In this document: piece by piece, positions 10,827-21,757 of the stretch | Layout of the letters: every line of letters begins with the position of its first letter | How positions within the stretch are numbered: the stretch's first letter is position 1 | Assembly (NCBI GenBank): GCA_024803745.1 | Contig: JANJXV010001716.1 | Coordinates: 1-64,000, forward strand | From: Megascapheus bottae | Lineage: Eukaryota; Chordata; Mammalia; Rodentia; Geomyidae | Length of the DNA stretch: 64,000 bases | Direction: 5' to 3' | Notes under the pieces: model-generated | Seen by the model: the letters and a program-made list of their open reading frames with translations, nothing else | Database searches by the model: none | What the model was told of the DNA's origin: nothing | Position numbers and translations under genes: made by a program

Positions 10827-10844
10827 ATCCCGGACGAGCCCCCA
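10827..10844 (-). promoter_or_regulatory. Primer binding site, tRNA-Pro type
   Basis: On the minus strand TGGGGGCTCGTCCGGGAT lies 2 bases inside the 5' LTR. It has the 18-nt form complementary to the 3' end of tRNA-Pro that MLV-like viruses use, and it is intact. Confidence 0.93.
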
Positions 10845-10846
10845 AC

Positions 10847-11403
10847 TGTTATGCCCAAGTCTCAGGACGACCACCAAGAGACCACCGAGAATCAGACGTT
10901 CCGAAATGCAAAAGCAAGGCTTTATTTAGGCGGGCTAGCTCCGGGCTCCGTCCTACACTCCCATACAGCGGGAGCCCAGGAGGAAGCCCTGAACAGCTTT
11001 TCTACAGGGCTTTTAAAGGCAGACTACAGATTTACATCAACACAGCAATCAGCTATTGGAATGAGATAAGGTAGGGGTTAGGGACAGTTCAGGGCGGTTT
11101 GGAGCTAAGGGGGATTCCTATACCAGTAGAGTCCTAATTAGCTGTCTAAGGGTAGTTTTATGGTTTTAGAAAACAAATGCCATCCCTTGAATTTACGTGC
11201 GAGTTCTGCTTTGGAAAACAAATGCCATCCCTTGAATTTACACAGAGTTCTGGTTAATTTTAACACAGACAGGTCAGTTCCTGGGACTTAATGGCACCAC
11301 AATTCTGTTTCTTTAATTTGGGTGCACTTTTGGGTCACTCACAGTTTAGATAAAAAACAAGACAGTTGCTGCTTCAGAATGGGGGCGCTTTTTTAGCTCT
11401 TCA
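10847..11403 (-). repeat. 5' LTR of the provirus
   Basis: This matches the 3' LTR in length (557 bp) and, by eye, in every base, including the U3 direct repeat, CCAAT and TATA-like boxes and AATAAA. The LTR promoter and poly(A) signals therefore look intact even though the genes are not. Confidence 0.93.
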
Positions 11404-11689
11404 GTGGCTGCCATGGGGAAAGCTTGAACAACCTGAAGGCAAGGAAAGCTGCATGGTGAGGCTTCTGTGTACATGGATTTGAGAGCATATGAGATCATGA
11501 GGATCCCCTCATGCCTTGCATCTGTAGGCTGCAAATCATGTCACCAGCAATCCCAGCAGCCCTCCTTCAGCTGTCCACCTGTGGGTGCCCAGGCCTGGCT
11601 TCCTAGCCTCCTCCATGCTCAGCACACTCCCAGGGAATTCAAGGATTATTCATATATAAGCCCCCCCCCCGCCCCAGAACTAGAACAGA

Positions 11690-12208
11690 ACTTCTATGGT
11701 TTGAATACATGTTGACATCTATGTCATGATGAAGTAAGGAGGTCAGGTGTGGCTGGCACCATCTTGGCCACATGGTGGATGGCAGGCTCTGGCATCTTGT
11801 CTTCATGGTGGGGGAATGAAAAGCCACCACCTTCCAGGTGAGGGGCGTGCCTGAATCCCTGGAGAGAGGGGTGGGCAGTGGCTGATAGGTTATGAGACCT
11901 GTCAGTCCAGAGCCTGGGACTGGGAGTTTCCTGTGACCCTGACCTTACCCTGTTTAGATCTGGACCAGCAGAGGCAACTTTACACCATGCCACAGGTCTC
12001 TGTGTTCACATCCTGTCCCTTGTTCTCCAGTCACCATGGAGTCCCAATTCTGCTCTCCATTACTTTCCTCTCTGGCTTATTTCCTATGCTAAGGGTATTT
12101 GCTGGCTGCTGGTCTTTGGGTCCCCCATGCAGTCAGTGGACTTTTAATAAAGACTCCAAGATTTGACCTCTCAAAATCCTGCCTTGTCTGTATTCAAACC
12201 TTACAACA
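11690..12208 (+). mobile_element. Possible LTR of an older element
   Basis: The stretch has an LTR-like layout. A start around 'tatggtttgaatacatg' or TGTCATGATG (11722) is followed by an AATAAA at 12146-12151 and an end near 'ccttacaaca'. No matching target duplication is visible at either candidate boundary, so both limits and class are uncertain. Confidence 0.4.
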
Positions 12209-13750
12209 GTTAATCAGCACTGTGTGAGGACCACTGGCCTGGGTCAGTCAGACTAAAGCTTTAGCATCCCTAGGAGTTTGAAAGGATGCTACCCTGCCTG
12301 TTCTGCCCTGGACCTGTGCGCTCTTTCCTGGACCCTGATTTGCAGGGTCCTGGCCAATGATTTGCAGCTATCTGCATCACAGGGCCTATCACCACTGACT
12401 CCGGGCCCCTCCTAGAGTTGTGGGTTGGAATACTAAAAACCACAGGCCTACAATAAGTCCACTGCAGAAGTATGGCTGGGTGGGGCAGGACCAGAAACCA
12501 AGTTCAGTGTCCCTCAGCCAAGCCATGTAGTCCCGCACTCCAGGGGGTAAAGGTCAGAGCTGGGCTGGATGAGCCAAAGCAGCACTGACACAACTCATGA
12601 GAGTCAAGAGTCCATTAGGAGCTAGAGATGGTGAGCACCTCAGAAACAACCCACGTCCTTGTAGACTAGACTGAGGGCTCACCCAGATCTCCCACCAGGG
12701 AGAAGCTTGGGCTTGCTGAGAGAGAAGACCTCACTCACAGACCTTTGTAAAGCCACGCCTTATATAAACAAGCTCAAGTGGGTGTTGAGGTTAGGGTATG
12801 GCTGTGTCTTCTCCTGCTGGAAATTTAGTCCAGTGTGGCTATGGCCACACTGGGAGACACAGCCCTAAGAATAGATTCATGTAACTCTCACAGGGATTTG
12901 ACTTGCTCCTGACAGAGCTGGTTATTTCAAACAACAACAAAAAGAACCTGTTCTCTACTGCCTGGCTTTCCTGTTTTGCCATCCCCTTAGCTCCCACCCA
13001 CCTCCTTGTGACACCCCTTGCCATGAGCTCCTTACCAGATGCCAAGCCAACAGAGCCATCCAATCTCAGCCCTTTCAATCTCCAAAACAGTGAGCTGCAG
13101 ACACCTCTTTTATTTATAAAGTACCCAGCTAGATTGTGTTATAGCAACTCCAAGTGAACTCATATAAATGACTTCGTAGGGTAGCCTCTAGTTTGCTTCT
13201 ATTCCCCACCTCAAGCTGAGACGTGTGTGTTCAAAAGCCTGCCAGTACCAAACTCACAGATTTCGATGCGCCCAATTATTTTTAAAATAGCTCAGACAAG
13301 CCAAGTTTTTAGCCATGTAAAGTCTACCTGTGTCGCTGTCATTCCCAGCCCCAACTAATAGCTGTTAGCAATGGATAGGATGAGGTCTGTGCAGTCAAAG
13401 GCTCTAAGATGCCCAGGACTGTCTGGGCTGTGCATTCAGACCCCACTCCACACTGCTGAGTGACAGAGCCCCCCACAATTCCCTTCCATACCAGGAGATC
13501 CCTCATTTCTCCTGGGAGCTCTCTTGGCCTCATTCCTTGCCAAGTAGTAACCCTGAGTCCAGTAGATTGATTCTTGCTGGATGAGCCTTCTCATGCATAC
13601 ACCAACCCAATGCCTAAGACCTGTGATGGCTGACTCTAGCAACTTTATCCCTTAACCCAAATTGATTTACCCTTAATGAACCCTCAAATTACCACTGAAG
13701 AATGGGGCACTCTCTTGGGGGAAAAAAGGGGTAGGTAGGTACAAAGAATG
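12209..13750. other. Intergenic, nothing recognised except a small hairpin
   Basis: No coding frame or repeat family is recognised. A 10-bp inverted repeat with a 4-nt loop lies at 12830-12853. Confidence 0.5.
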
Positions 13751-13751
13751 A

Positions 13752-13985
13752 GCCAGGTACCAGTGGCTCACACCTGTAATCCTAGCTACTCAGGTGGCTG
13801 AGATCTGAGAATCAAGGTTTGAAGTCAACCCAGGCAGGAAGTCCATAAGATAAGGCCTTATCTCTAATTAACTATGAAAAAGCTGTGGCTCAAGTGGAAG
13901 AGTACTAGTTTTGAACAAAGCAAGCTCAGAGACAGCTTTCAAGCCCTGAGTCCAAGCTCTAGGACTAGCACAAAAACAAAAACAA
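13752..13985 (+). repeat. Geo-type SINE with Alu/B1-like left part
   Basis: The order of landmarks is complete: 'ggctcacacctgtaatccta', 'ggctgagatctgag', 'ttatctctaattaa', 'gctgtggctcaagtgg', 'ccctgagtccaagc' and an A-rich tail. It is a nearly full-length, moderately diverged copy. Confidence 0.85.
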
Positions 13986-14017
13986 ACAACAAGAAACTCA
14001 ATCCCTGAATAGATTTA

Positions 14018-14118
14018 GTGAATCGCTAGGGGGTGTGGCTCCATTTTAGAGCACTTTGCTGGTACTTGTGAGGCCCTGAGTTTGATTCTCAGAGTTCTCA
14101 ACTGCAAAGAAAGGAAGA
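14018..14118 (+). repeat. ID-like SINE monomer, old
   Basis: The tRNA-like body 'gggggtgtggctcc' ... 'tgaggccctgagtttgattc' is followed by an A-rich purine tail. It is more diverged than the ID halves elsewhere. Confidence 0.55.
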
Positions 14119-14119
14119 A

Positions 14120-15205
14120 AAAGACGGGGGTGAGGGAGGGAGAGAGAGAGCACACAAGCACTACAAGCAAGAGGGGGATAGGGTAAAACTTGTAATTTAT
14201 ATATGGATGGGACAAAACTGACTGTTCTTGTTTTCCAAATACTTTTTGCCAGAGATCACACCACCATTGATTTTCCTCCATTGCTTTGAAATGCCCTTTA
14301 TATTATAAACTAAATTCATGTACTACTTGTGTATGTTTCTACATGGGAATGGTATCCATTGATGTGCCTAACTTCTGTACCAAACTGATTTTATTCCAAT
14401 AATTGTCCCATTGTAATGTATTTTCCTATCTGAAGCAAGTTGAATATCCGGATGTATTTTGTATGAATGTTCTAGGTGCATTATTTTACATAAATTAAAG
14501 GAATCATTCAATAAAATGCATAAAAATAAAATAAGACCCCATCTTATTTTTTTAATTTGGGCTGGAATTGTTATTCTCAGACTACCCCAAGGAGAATCGC
14601 ACTTGGGTCCCTTTACCCACTGATTGTAGATGCCAAAAGCTTATTTTGAAATTTATTTAAAGGACAATTCACACATTGGTGGGAGGTGAATTCTCACTCA
14701 GGGACAAGCCAGTATTTATACCACTCTCTGTACCTGCCAACACAGAAAAGACACTCGCAGCAGCCTGGGAGGTTGGAAGTGAGAAACACAGACACTGGAG
14801 CAGAACCATCATTGGAGGGCCATGTCATTCAGGCCTGGTCCAAGGGGCAGACCTGGCCAATCAGAGCTGTGCATTTTGATTGGCATGGGGAGTGTTTTAG
14901 AGGAGAGCATATTTCCCAGTCAAAGACACAGGTAGGTAGTGATACTTTTCTCAGGTTTTCTAGGAAGGTCCCTACTTTTCTCTAGGGTATGACCAGATAC
15001 ATTGTACTTTAGAGGAAAGAGACAGACCCTGAGAGGAAGTCTGGAGCAGACCCAAAAAAGAAGGGAGTTCCGAACAACGGAAGAGACTGATAATGATATC
15101 CTTACAATCTTCTTTAAGGCCAAAGCAAGCCACACCAGAACACCTTGTGTGTAAGCCCGTTTGCATGTTTTTCAACCATCCATATGAGTTAAATGCGTGT
15201 GTGTA
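14120..15205. other. Intergenic, nothing recognised
   Basis: Short overlapping frames on both strands at 14676-15135 have no recognisable domain. No repeat family is recognised. Confidence 0.45.
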
Positions 15206-15207
15206 CA

Positions 15208-15436
15208 CAAGCAGATCCTGGGGCTTGAATGCAGGGCCTGGGCACTGTCCCTGAGCTTTTTAACTCAAGGCTGGCACTCTACCACTTGAGCGACTGCTTA
15301 CTTCCACCTTTTTGGTAGTTAATTGGAACTAAGTGTCTCACAGACTTTCCTATCCAGGCTAGCATCAAACTAGGATGCTCAGCTCTCAGACTCCTGAATA
15401 TATAGGATTACAGGCATGAGCCATGGATACTTGGCT
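15208..15436 (-). repeat. Geo-type SINE, reverse
   Basis: The reverse landmarks are 'ggggcttgaatgcagggcct', 'ctaccacttgag', 'gttaattggaac' and 'ggattacaggcatgagccat'. The copy is nearly full length. Confidence 0.85.
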
Positions 15437-15439
15437 TGC

Positions 15440-16480
15440 TTGAGTCAATCCTATGGCTTCATCTTTTGTTCATTTTTGAGTTGGTTTCTCCATTTTGTAC
15501 TTCAGATTGCTTCATGGTTTGTCTTCTCCATGATCAGCTGGTACCCAGGCAGAGGACCTGGGGTTTATAACCATCTTGAGGGTGTCTCTGGATCATTCCT
15601 AGAATCCCTGCCCCTAGAACTCACAGGCCAAATTCTGAAGGGCACGAGAGGAGAGTAATTGCCACATTTCCTAGGATAGGTTCACAATGGGGTACAAGTA
15701 CCTCCACCCCTCTCTAAGAAGCACCTAAGTCAAACATTGCCAGTTGATTCCCTTCGTTGAAATGAGACCTTCCTGGCTATGTTGTAACCAGCTCATTTCA
15801 TATCACCCTTCCCAACCTCTAACAACCATCCCCACCTTCTCTTCCCAACCACCACTAACATAGAAATAGCTCTGTAATGACACCCAGCCCTACTGAGCAC
15901 CATTCTCCATTTATCTCATTATAAATGAAATGATCTTGTTATTTGGGTAAACTGGGAACAGAAACACCCTGTGTCAGATGGTACGGCATAATTCTCCCTC
16001 GTTGTTTCGTTACTCTGAAAGGAGTTGGAGGTTCTGCCTCCAAAAGTCTGCTTCTGTTTTCAGATCTTGGAGGACTATGACTCAGCTATGTCTCAGCTGC
16101 CATGAAGCCTGTCCTCTCTTAGAGGGAGCCTTCCATAACAACTTCCCTGGCTTTACCTGCCTGGTAGCCAAAGGCTTTTGAGAAGTGGTAGCCAGGCCGT
16201 AAACCTCATCCACACATGGGGAAAGGAAACAACTTACCTGGTGTCTACAACCCACGTAAATCAGGATCTTGAGAATATGATGATGCTTAAATGACAGCAC
16301 AGGGGATTTGAGTGCTGAATAGCACTAGTGTGGCCAAAAATGATATCACCTGTGTCTTCACAATGGAAATCGTGCAACATTTCAGCTCCAGCCAGCAAAC
16401 CGCAGAAAATAAAACCAGAATCTAAGAGGCCAGGAGCCTGAGTCTTAGTCGATCTATTCCATTTACTGATAGATTAAAAA
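15440..16480. other. Intergenic, nothing recognised
   Basis: Unique-looking sequence. The open frames on either strand near 15978-16300 are short and show no domain. Confidence 0.45.
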
Positions 16481-16485
16481 AAAAA

Positions 16486-16699
16486 AAGCCAGGGACTAGT
16501 GGCTCACACTTGTTATCCTAACTACTCAGAAGGATGAAATCTTCAGATTGCAAATTGAATTCAGTCCAAGCAGAAAAGTCTGTGAAGCTCTTCTCCCCAC
16601 TTCACCACCAAAAAGCTGGAGTGTGGCTGCAGCTCAAGTATTAGAATGCTAATCTTGAGGGGAAAAAGAAAGGAAAGGAAAGGAAAGGAAAGGAAAGGA

Positions 16700-16759
<60 letters not shown>

Positions 16760-16810
16760 AAAGCAAGCTCCTCTGCGGCAGTGCCTACACATTGAGTTCA
16801 AGATCCAGGA
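16486..16810 (+). repeat. Geo-type SINE split by a GAAA microsatellite
   Basis: The left part runs to 'gaatgctaatcttgagggg' (about 16660). The right-hand end resumes after the microsatellite with 'agcaagctcctctg' ... 'cacattgagttcaagatcca'. The tract expanded inside the SINE and not at its tail. Confidence 0.75.
16664..16761. repeat. (GGAAA)n and (GAAA)n microsatellite
   Basis: About six GGAAA units change into some sixteen GAAA units within a SINE body. Confidence 0.95.
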
Positions 16811-16820
16811 CGAGCACAAA

Positions 16821-16885
16821 AGAGAGAGAGAGAGACAGAAAGAGAGAGAGAGAAAGGGAGGGAGGGAGGGAGGGAGGGAAGGAGG

Positions 16886-16937
<52 letters not shown>
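16821..16937. repeat. (GA)n(GGGA)n(GA)n purine tract
   Basis: GA repeats flank a GGGA core, giving a long homopurine run with mirror symmetry. The frames through it on the minus strand are Ser/Leu/Pro repeats and are not genes. Confidence 0.95.
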
Positions 16938-16941
<4 letters not shown>

Positions 16942-17144
16942 AGTAAACCAAGAATCTACTAATGGGAATGGGACAGTGTTCATTCAGTGAGCGGATATGT
17001 GCAGGCTTGGGCAGGGACAGCTAAGGACAAGCAGGCCCCAGCCACACCATCCATCCTGATTCTGGGACCCCCATCCCAGGACAAGGCTGACTGTGAGCCA
17101 GCTTCTCACCTGTCCCGGATGCAGCCTTCTACCTAAATTCTCCA

Positions 17145-17313
17145 GGCTTGTACTCTTCCACTTGAGCCATATCCCTACTTCCAGCTTTTTGCTGATTAAC
17201 CAGGGATAAGTCTCACAGATTTGTCTGCCTAGGCTGGCTTTAAACCATGCCTCTCACATCTCATTCTCCTAAGGAGGTAGGATCCCAAGTGGAAACCACT
17301 GGCACCTAGCTCA
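17145..17313 (-). repeat. Geo-type SINE, reverse, truncated
   Basis: Landmarks are 'cttccacttgagcc', 'cttccagctttttgctgatt' and 'gcctaggctggctttaaacc'. The outermost right part is missing. Confidence 0.75.
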
Positions 17314-17351
17314 TTATACTTATCTACATCACTATAGCATTTCATAAACTA

Positions 17352-17556
17352 TGTGTCAGAGGCTCACACCCGTAATATCAGCTACTCAGGAGGCTGAGAT
17401 CTGGAAGATCAAAGTTCAAAGCCAATATGGGCAGAAAAGTCCTCAAGACTCCAGATCTAAAAGAATTAACAAAAGCCAGGTTGCTCAATTGCTGGAGTAG
17501 CATCCTGTCCATCAGGAAGCCCTGAGTTCAAATCCTGGTACAAACAGCAAAAGGGC
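17352..17556 (+). repeat. Geo-type SINE
   Basis: Landmarks are 'aggctcacacccgtaatatc', 'ctcaggaggctgagatctgg' and 'ccctgagttcaaatcctggt'. It is moderately diverged with a shortened middle. Confidence 0.75.
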
Positions 17557-17579
17557 AAACAAAAAAAAGGAAATGTCAT

Positions 17580-19615
17580 GGAAGCTGGAAAAGTGTCCTT
17601 TCTTTTCTGCCTAGAACTGGGTGCTCCATAATGTAAGGTGAATAAAGCACCTCTAGACCTTCACTTGGGCCACAGTAGAAAACCCCTGCAGGGAGGAGAC
17701 TGCAAAACCATTTCTCCTTCACTCCTTCCCTATCTCCTCACAGCTGGAGCCCCAAGCCCTGCATGTGGCATGCCCTTAGCAGTAGTCTGTGATCACTGGT
17801 CAGTGAAAGGAAGGGAGCATGGAGCTACTTCTTGACAGCCCCGGAGCCTGAAAGGTCTCAAGGGCCTTGCAAGGAGCCTGTGCCACTGGCAGTGCGCACA
17901 AGGCCTAGGAGACACAGCAGACAGGAAATCGGAGAGCAAGAATAGGTCTTAAGGCTACAGGGAGCAGACGAATAGGTGTTCAAGTTCCCTGCACTGGGCT
18001 GTTCCTGGCCTGCTCTACCCCCTACAACTGGAAGCCTACCCGTGAACTGAAAAACATACCAGCACCTTTGTCCCCAGGGTTGTGAGAGGGCAGAGACCTC
18101 AGATGTCACAGAGGCATAGTGCAAGCTGTAATAATCCCCATGTCGCTACTGAAGGTACAGGGCTGAACGTGTTCTCCCTCGCGTGGCCAAATCTGGAAGT
18201 ACAGGGCCAGCCATCACCTCCATCTGTGCCTGCGCGCCTTCAGCCCCAGCTTTTCCCTGGGAAAGTTGTGACACTCGTAGTTAGGCCACGAGGCTCAGGA
18301 ATCCTTGCTTCCTGTGCGAACTTTCCCCTCTGAAAGACTGGCGAAGAGAAAAACGTGTTGGGACAGGAGGAAGAATTCGGGGTGCAGTTTCCGTTTTACA
18401 ATGGACTGGACCTGGCTGAGCTCTTGGACCTACTTGTCCAAGCTGCAGTGTCTTTGGAAACAAAGTCATCGAGGGGACCTCTGCCAACAATGTCGCACCT
18501 GGGGTGTCCAGACAGCCCCCGGGGGCGCGGGAGTGTAGGAGAAAGTCTGATCTGCAAACAGCAATGAGCTACAAAAACAAGCTTGTGACAAAGACTTGAA
18601 AGCCAGTCTGGTCCGGAGCGAGGGCCGCGCGCCTTCGTGTGGCAGGCCCTGAGAATGCAGGTCCTGTTGGCAGGCTGTCCAGCCTGAGGCCTGAGGGCCT
18701 GCAATGGGAAGGAAAGACCACAATGAGGGGACAGGAAGGGAGGAAGGGAGGCACACAGCCCAAGAGACAACCCTTACACCTGGCAATTACAACTTGCAAT
18801 TGGGAGTGTCCAGGGGACTGGAGATATCCACTTGATTGTGAGACACTGGTTGTTATTTGGTGCAAGCACCTAATAACAATAACACACTAGGGAAAACTTG
18901 ACCCAATATATTTTCCCTAGTACATGATGTAGGGGACACGACACCACAGGAGGGATGAGTTCCGGACACTGTTTTGCTTAGGATGGGTGAACACTTGTCA
19001 AAAGAGGGGCCTGCCCAGTTTACCTTTGCTTTCTCCTTCCCCTCTCCCTGCTGCCCCCAGCAAAACTGTTTGTGACACTGAATGTTGCAGCTAAGTTTCC
19101 CCATTCTGATGTAGCTTTGGTGTGGTTCAATGGAATTTCCCTCTCCCAACCCCAAGCAACCCTCTGTGGAGGACAAGAACGAAAACATTCTGTGATATGA
19201 TAACAGATTTTAGAGGACCCTGCATTTTCATGTAGTTAGAGCTAGGGAGAGGCAGAATAATAGCTTGGGCCAGCACTTCAGGGATTAATGGGCTCAGAGA
19301 GCAGCCATCTGTGCAATTTTAAATCATGTACAAGTCACATATTAAAATATGAAAACAAGTGAACTTAATATTGATAATCCAATAGGAGATAACTTCTTTT
19401 GATATGTAATAAATACAAAGTTATAAATAAAATTTGTTTTTCTGCTCCTGCTACTGCAGTTGGAACTTACAGCCTCAAAGTCAGCCCAGCTTTTTGTTGG
19501 TTATTTGGAGATGCCTTATCCTTGAGGACTTTTCTGCTTGGCCTGTTTTTGAACAATAGTCCTCTGGGTCTCAGCTTACAGCGTAGCTTGGCACAAGCCA
19601 CTAGTTCTCAGCTTA
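17580..19615. other. Intergenic, locally GC-rich, unassigned
   Basis: The part around 18170-18660 is richer in G+C and CpG than its surroundings and holds overlapping frames on both strands. None shows a domain or clear splice sites. A remote promoter, an LTR or simply a GC-rich patch are all possible. Confidence 0.35.
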
Positions 19616-19620
19616 TAAAC

Positions 19621-19705
19621 TATATATATATATATATATGTACACATATATACATATATATACATATATATACACATATATATACATATATATACATATA
19701 TATAC

Positions 19706-19739
<34 letters not shown>

Positions 19740-19740
19740 G
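19621..19740. repeat. (TA)n / TATATACA microsatellite
   Basis: About 120 bp of alternating TA with periodic CA or AC steps. It is self-complementary, so frames on both strands read as Tyr/Ile repeats. Confidence 0.95.
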
Positions 19741-19744
19741 ACTC

Positions 19745-20930
19745 TGAACAAGGATGTGCAGGTTCTTAAAGAAAGAGGCAAGCCTGTCACATGAAAACAT
19801 GAGGCTGGCTTTTCTAGGTAAGTGAATGTCAAACAGAGGTCATTGGGTTATTTTATAAATTCCAAGAATCATTAAAACTCTTGTGATGTTCAGTTCCTAA
19901 TTGGGCAGTGACAGCATGGACATGTAAATTTCTTCCTTTCCCCCCTGGCTGTCAGGAAACTCAGAGCTAAACCTGAGTGTTCTCATTTAAAAGATATCAT
20001 CTCAGCCACACTTCATTATTTTTCTAATTCTTGTCCTTTAGTATTTGAACACCTTAGAAATTGCTGTTCTCTGAGATTTTCACTTCTGGGTTATCCATAT
20101 GTAAGGAAGCTTGTACATTGCTCCAGTAGATGTCAGCATTGCATAAGAGAAGAACCCAGCCATAGCTCTTTTAACCTTCCTTCCCCTATCAGAGCTAAAT
20201 ATGACTATTTAATAGCTTTGTGATTTTGATCCAGTGACTTTTGAACACCATGGGCCTCTTTTTCCCATGAGAAAGAAAGAACTGCTGTAAAAAATGAACT
20301 GGGATTAAATGTACCTTGCGAGCAAAAGGCTCGGCCATTTACCGTTTAAGTGCACGGAGCATGATGCAGGCGTCTTGATTTCAAGTTCTAGTATGTCATT
20401 TCAAGATTGTGAGCTCGGCCAGGTTATAAAGCTTCTCTGAGCCTGAGCTTCTTCCCTGCAAAATAGTGAGCCTAGTGCCCAGCTTGTGAGCTAAGTGCAG
20501 TCAGAGGGCTGCTCTGCAAAGTTTACAACAGGGGCCAGTCCAGGGGTCAGTGAGGTGTGAAGTGCGGGCTGGGCATGGCACAGAACTCAGTTTGTCACCA
20601 TCATTATACGCATGTGTCTGTCAGATGTTTCAACTGGGGCTTCTGGGGATGCCAAAGAGGTAGGGTTGGGTCCTGTTCCCACTGCTCCACAGAACAAAAG
20701 ACTGGATGGGGGCATGAAAGAGACAAGAAGAAAGGTGACCCCCTTATAAGTAATTCCCACTTCCCCCTAATGGCAAAGACTCCCTGCGTTCCTCATATTT
20801 CCCACATGCTTTCTTGTAGAAGTTGACAAAACAATTCTAAAATTAACCAGGAGTTATAGAAAATGATGGATAGCTAAAATAGTTTGGAAAGAGTTATTGA
20901 GGGAAGTAATCTACAATGGGAGGGGTCTAT
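19745..20930. other. Intergenic, nothing recognised
   Basis: No repeat family, exon or coding frame is recognised. Confidence 0.45.
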
Positions 20931-20931
20931 G

Positions 20932-21152
20932 CTGGGGCTTGAATTTAGGCTCATCAGCTAGCATTCTATAACTTAGTCTGCACCTCCACTTCCAGCTTTT
21001 TGTTAATTGGAGATAAGAATCTCGTGGGCTCTGTGCCAGGTCCTGGTGGTATGGAGGTCGACCAGTTGTCTGTGTAGGGGCTGTTTTGAAATTATGACCT
21101 TTGGATCTCGGTTTTTTGAGATTACCAACATGAGCCACCAGTACCTGGCTTG
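20932..21152 (-). repeat. Geo-type SINE, reverse, with an internal 45-bp replacement
   Basis: The SINE is clear on both sides ('ctggggcttgaatttaggct', 'cttccagctttttgttaatt', 'gagattaccaacatgagcca'). Positions 21027-21071 do not belong to the family and match 21384-21428 downstream. Confidence 0.75.
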
Positions 21153-21569
21153 TTGCATTTGATTGTATTAGGTTGTATTGCAGCAAAAGAAGTTTAGAGC
21201 TGCGAAACAAAATTAAATTATATTGGATATTCTTTCCTTCATCTTGCTCAACTAGAATAAAGCCCTGCTATGGCCTTGGGGGACCGCAGGGTCCTGAACA
21301 CAGACTGAGACCCAGACCTGCCTGACAGCCTATGTCTCATTTTCTACACGAGTGGACACATATCTGCCCAGGTTGGACCACTAGGCTCTGTGCCAAGTCC
21401 TGGTGGTATGGAGGTCAACCAGTTGTCTCTCTTGTGCAGTGAGTGTTAGCACTACTTTAGTTAAAAGTGAGGAAATCTGTGGTTTAGGCTTAGTCCCACA
21501 AAATTAGGAACACAAAGCCAGCTTTCTGGTATCCTTGTGTAGAATGCCATAGTGCTGAGATTCTTTTTT

Positions 21570-21757
21570 TTCTGCTAATTCTGGGGCTTGAACTCAGCCT
21601 GAGCCCTGTCCTTGGGCTTTCTCAAGGCTACCACTCTACCACTTGAGTCACAACACGACTTCTGGCTTTTTTCTGTGTATGTGGTACCAAGAAATCGAAC
21701 CCAGGGCTTCGTTCATGCTAGGCAAGCACTCTACCATTAGGCCATGCTCTCGGCCCG
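21570..21757 (-). repeat. IDL-Geo dimeric SINE, reverse
   Basis: The Geo half ('ctaccacttgagtcac') is followed by the ID half ('catgctaggcaagcactcta', 'gcccgat'). Between them is the linker 'gtatgtggtaccaag'. Confidence 0.85.

Larger units (their letters stand above)
3042..11403 (-). mobile_element. Defective class I (gammaretrovirus-like) provirus with two apparently identical LTRs
   Basis: An 8,362-bp provirus reads right to left. Both LTRs are 557 bp and I saw no difference between them on direct reading. The 4-bp duplication GTGG (3038-3041 and 11404-11407) flanks it, as expected for an MLV-like integrase. A tRNA-Pro-type primer binding site and a polypurine tract sit next to the 5' and 3' LTRs. 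The order along the minus strand is leader, gag remnant, nucleocapsid knuckle, late integrase, about 4.4 kb of unassigned sequence, integrase tail, env transmembrane remnant, 3' LTR. Protease, reverse transcriptase, RNase H and the surface part of env are not recognisable. Frameshifts and stops break every frame, so it is non-autonomous. Confidence 0.93.

Noticed and set aside
16649..16983. Long Ser/Leu/Pro/Phe-rich open frames on the minus strand
   Set aside because: They are translations of the GA, GGGA and GAAA microsatellites.
18396..18865. Overlapping 100-124-codon minus-strand frames in a GC-rich patch
   Set aside because: Several frames are open at once, which reflects base composition. 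No domain, splice pattern or codon evidence singles one out.
19399..19832. Tyr/Ile-rich frames on both strands
   Set aside because: They come from the self-complementary TA array.
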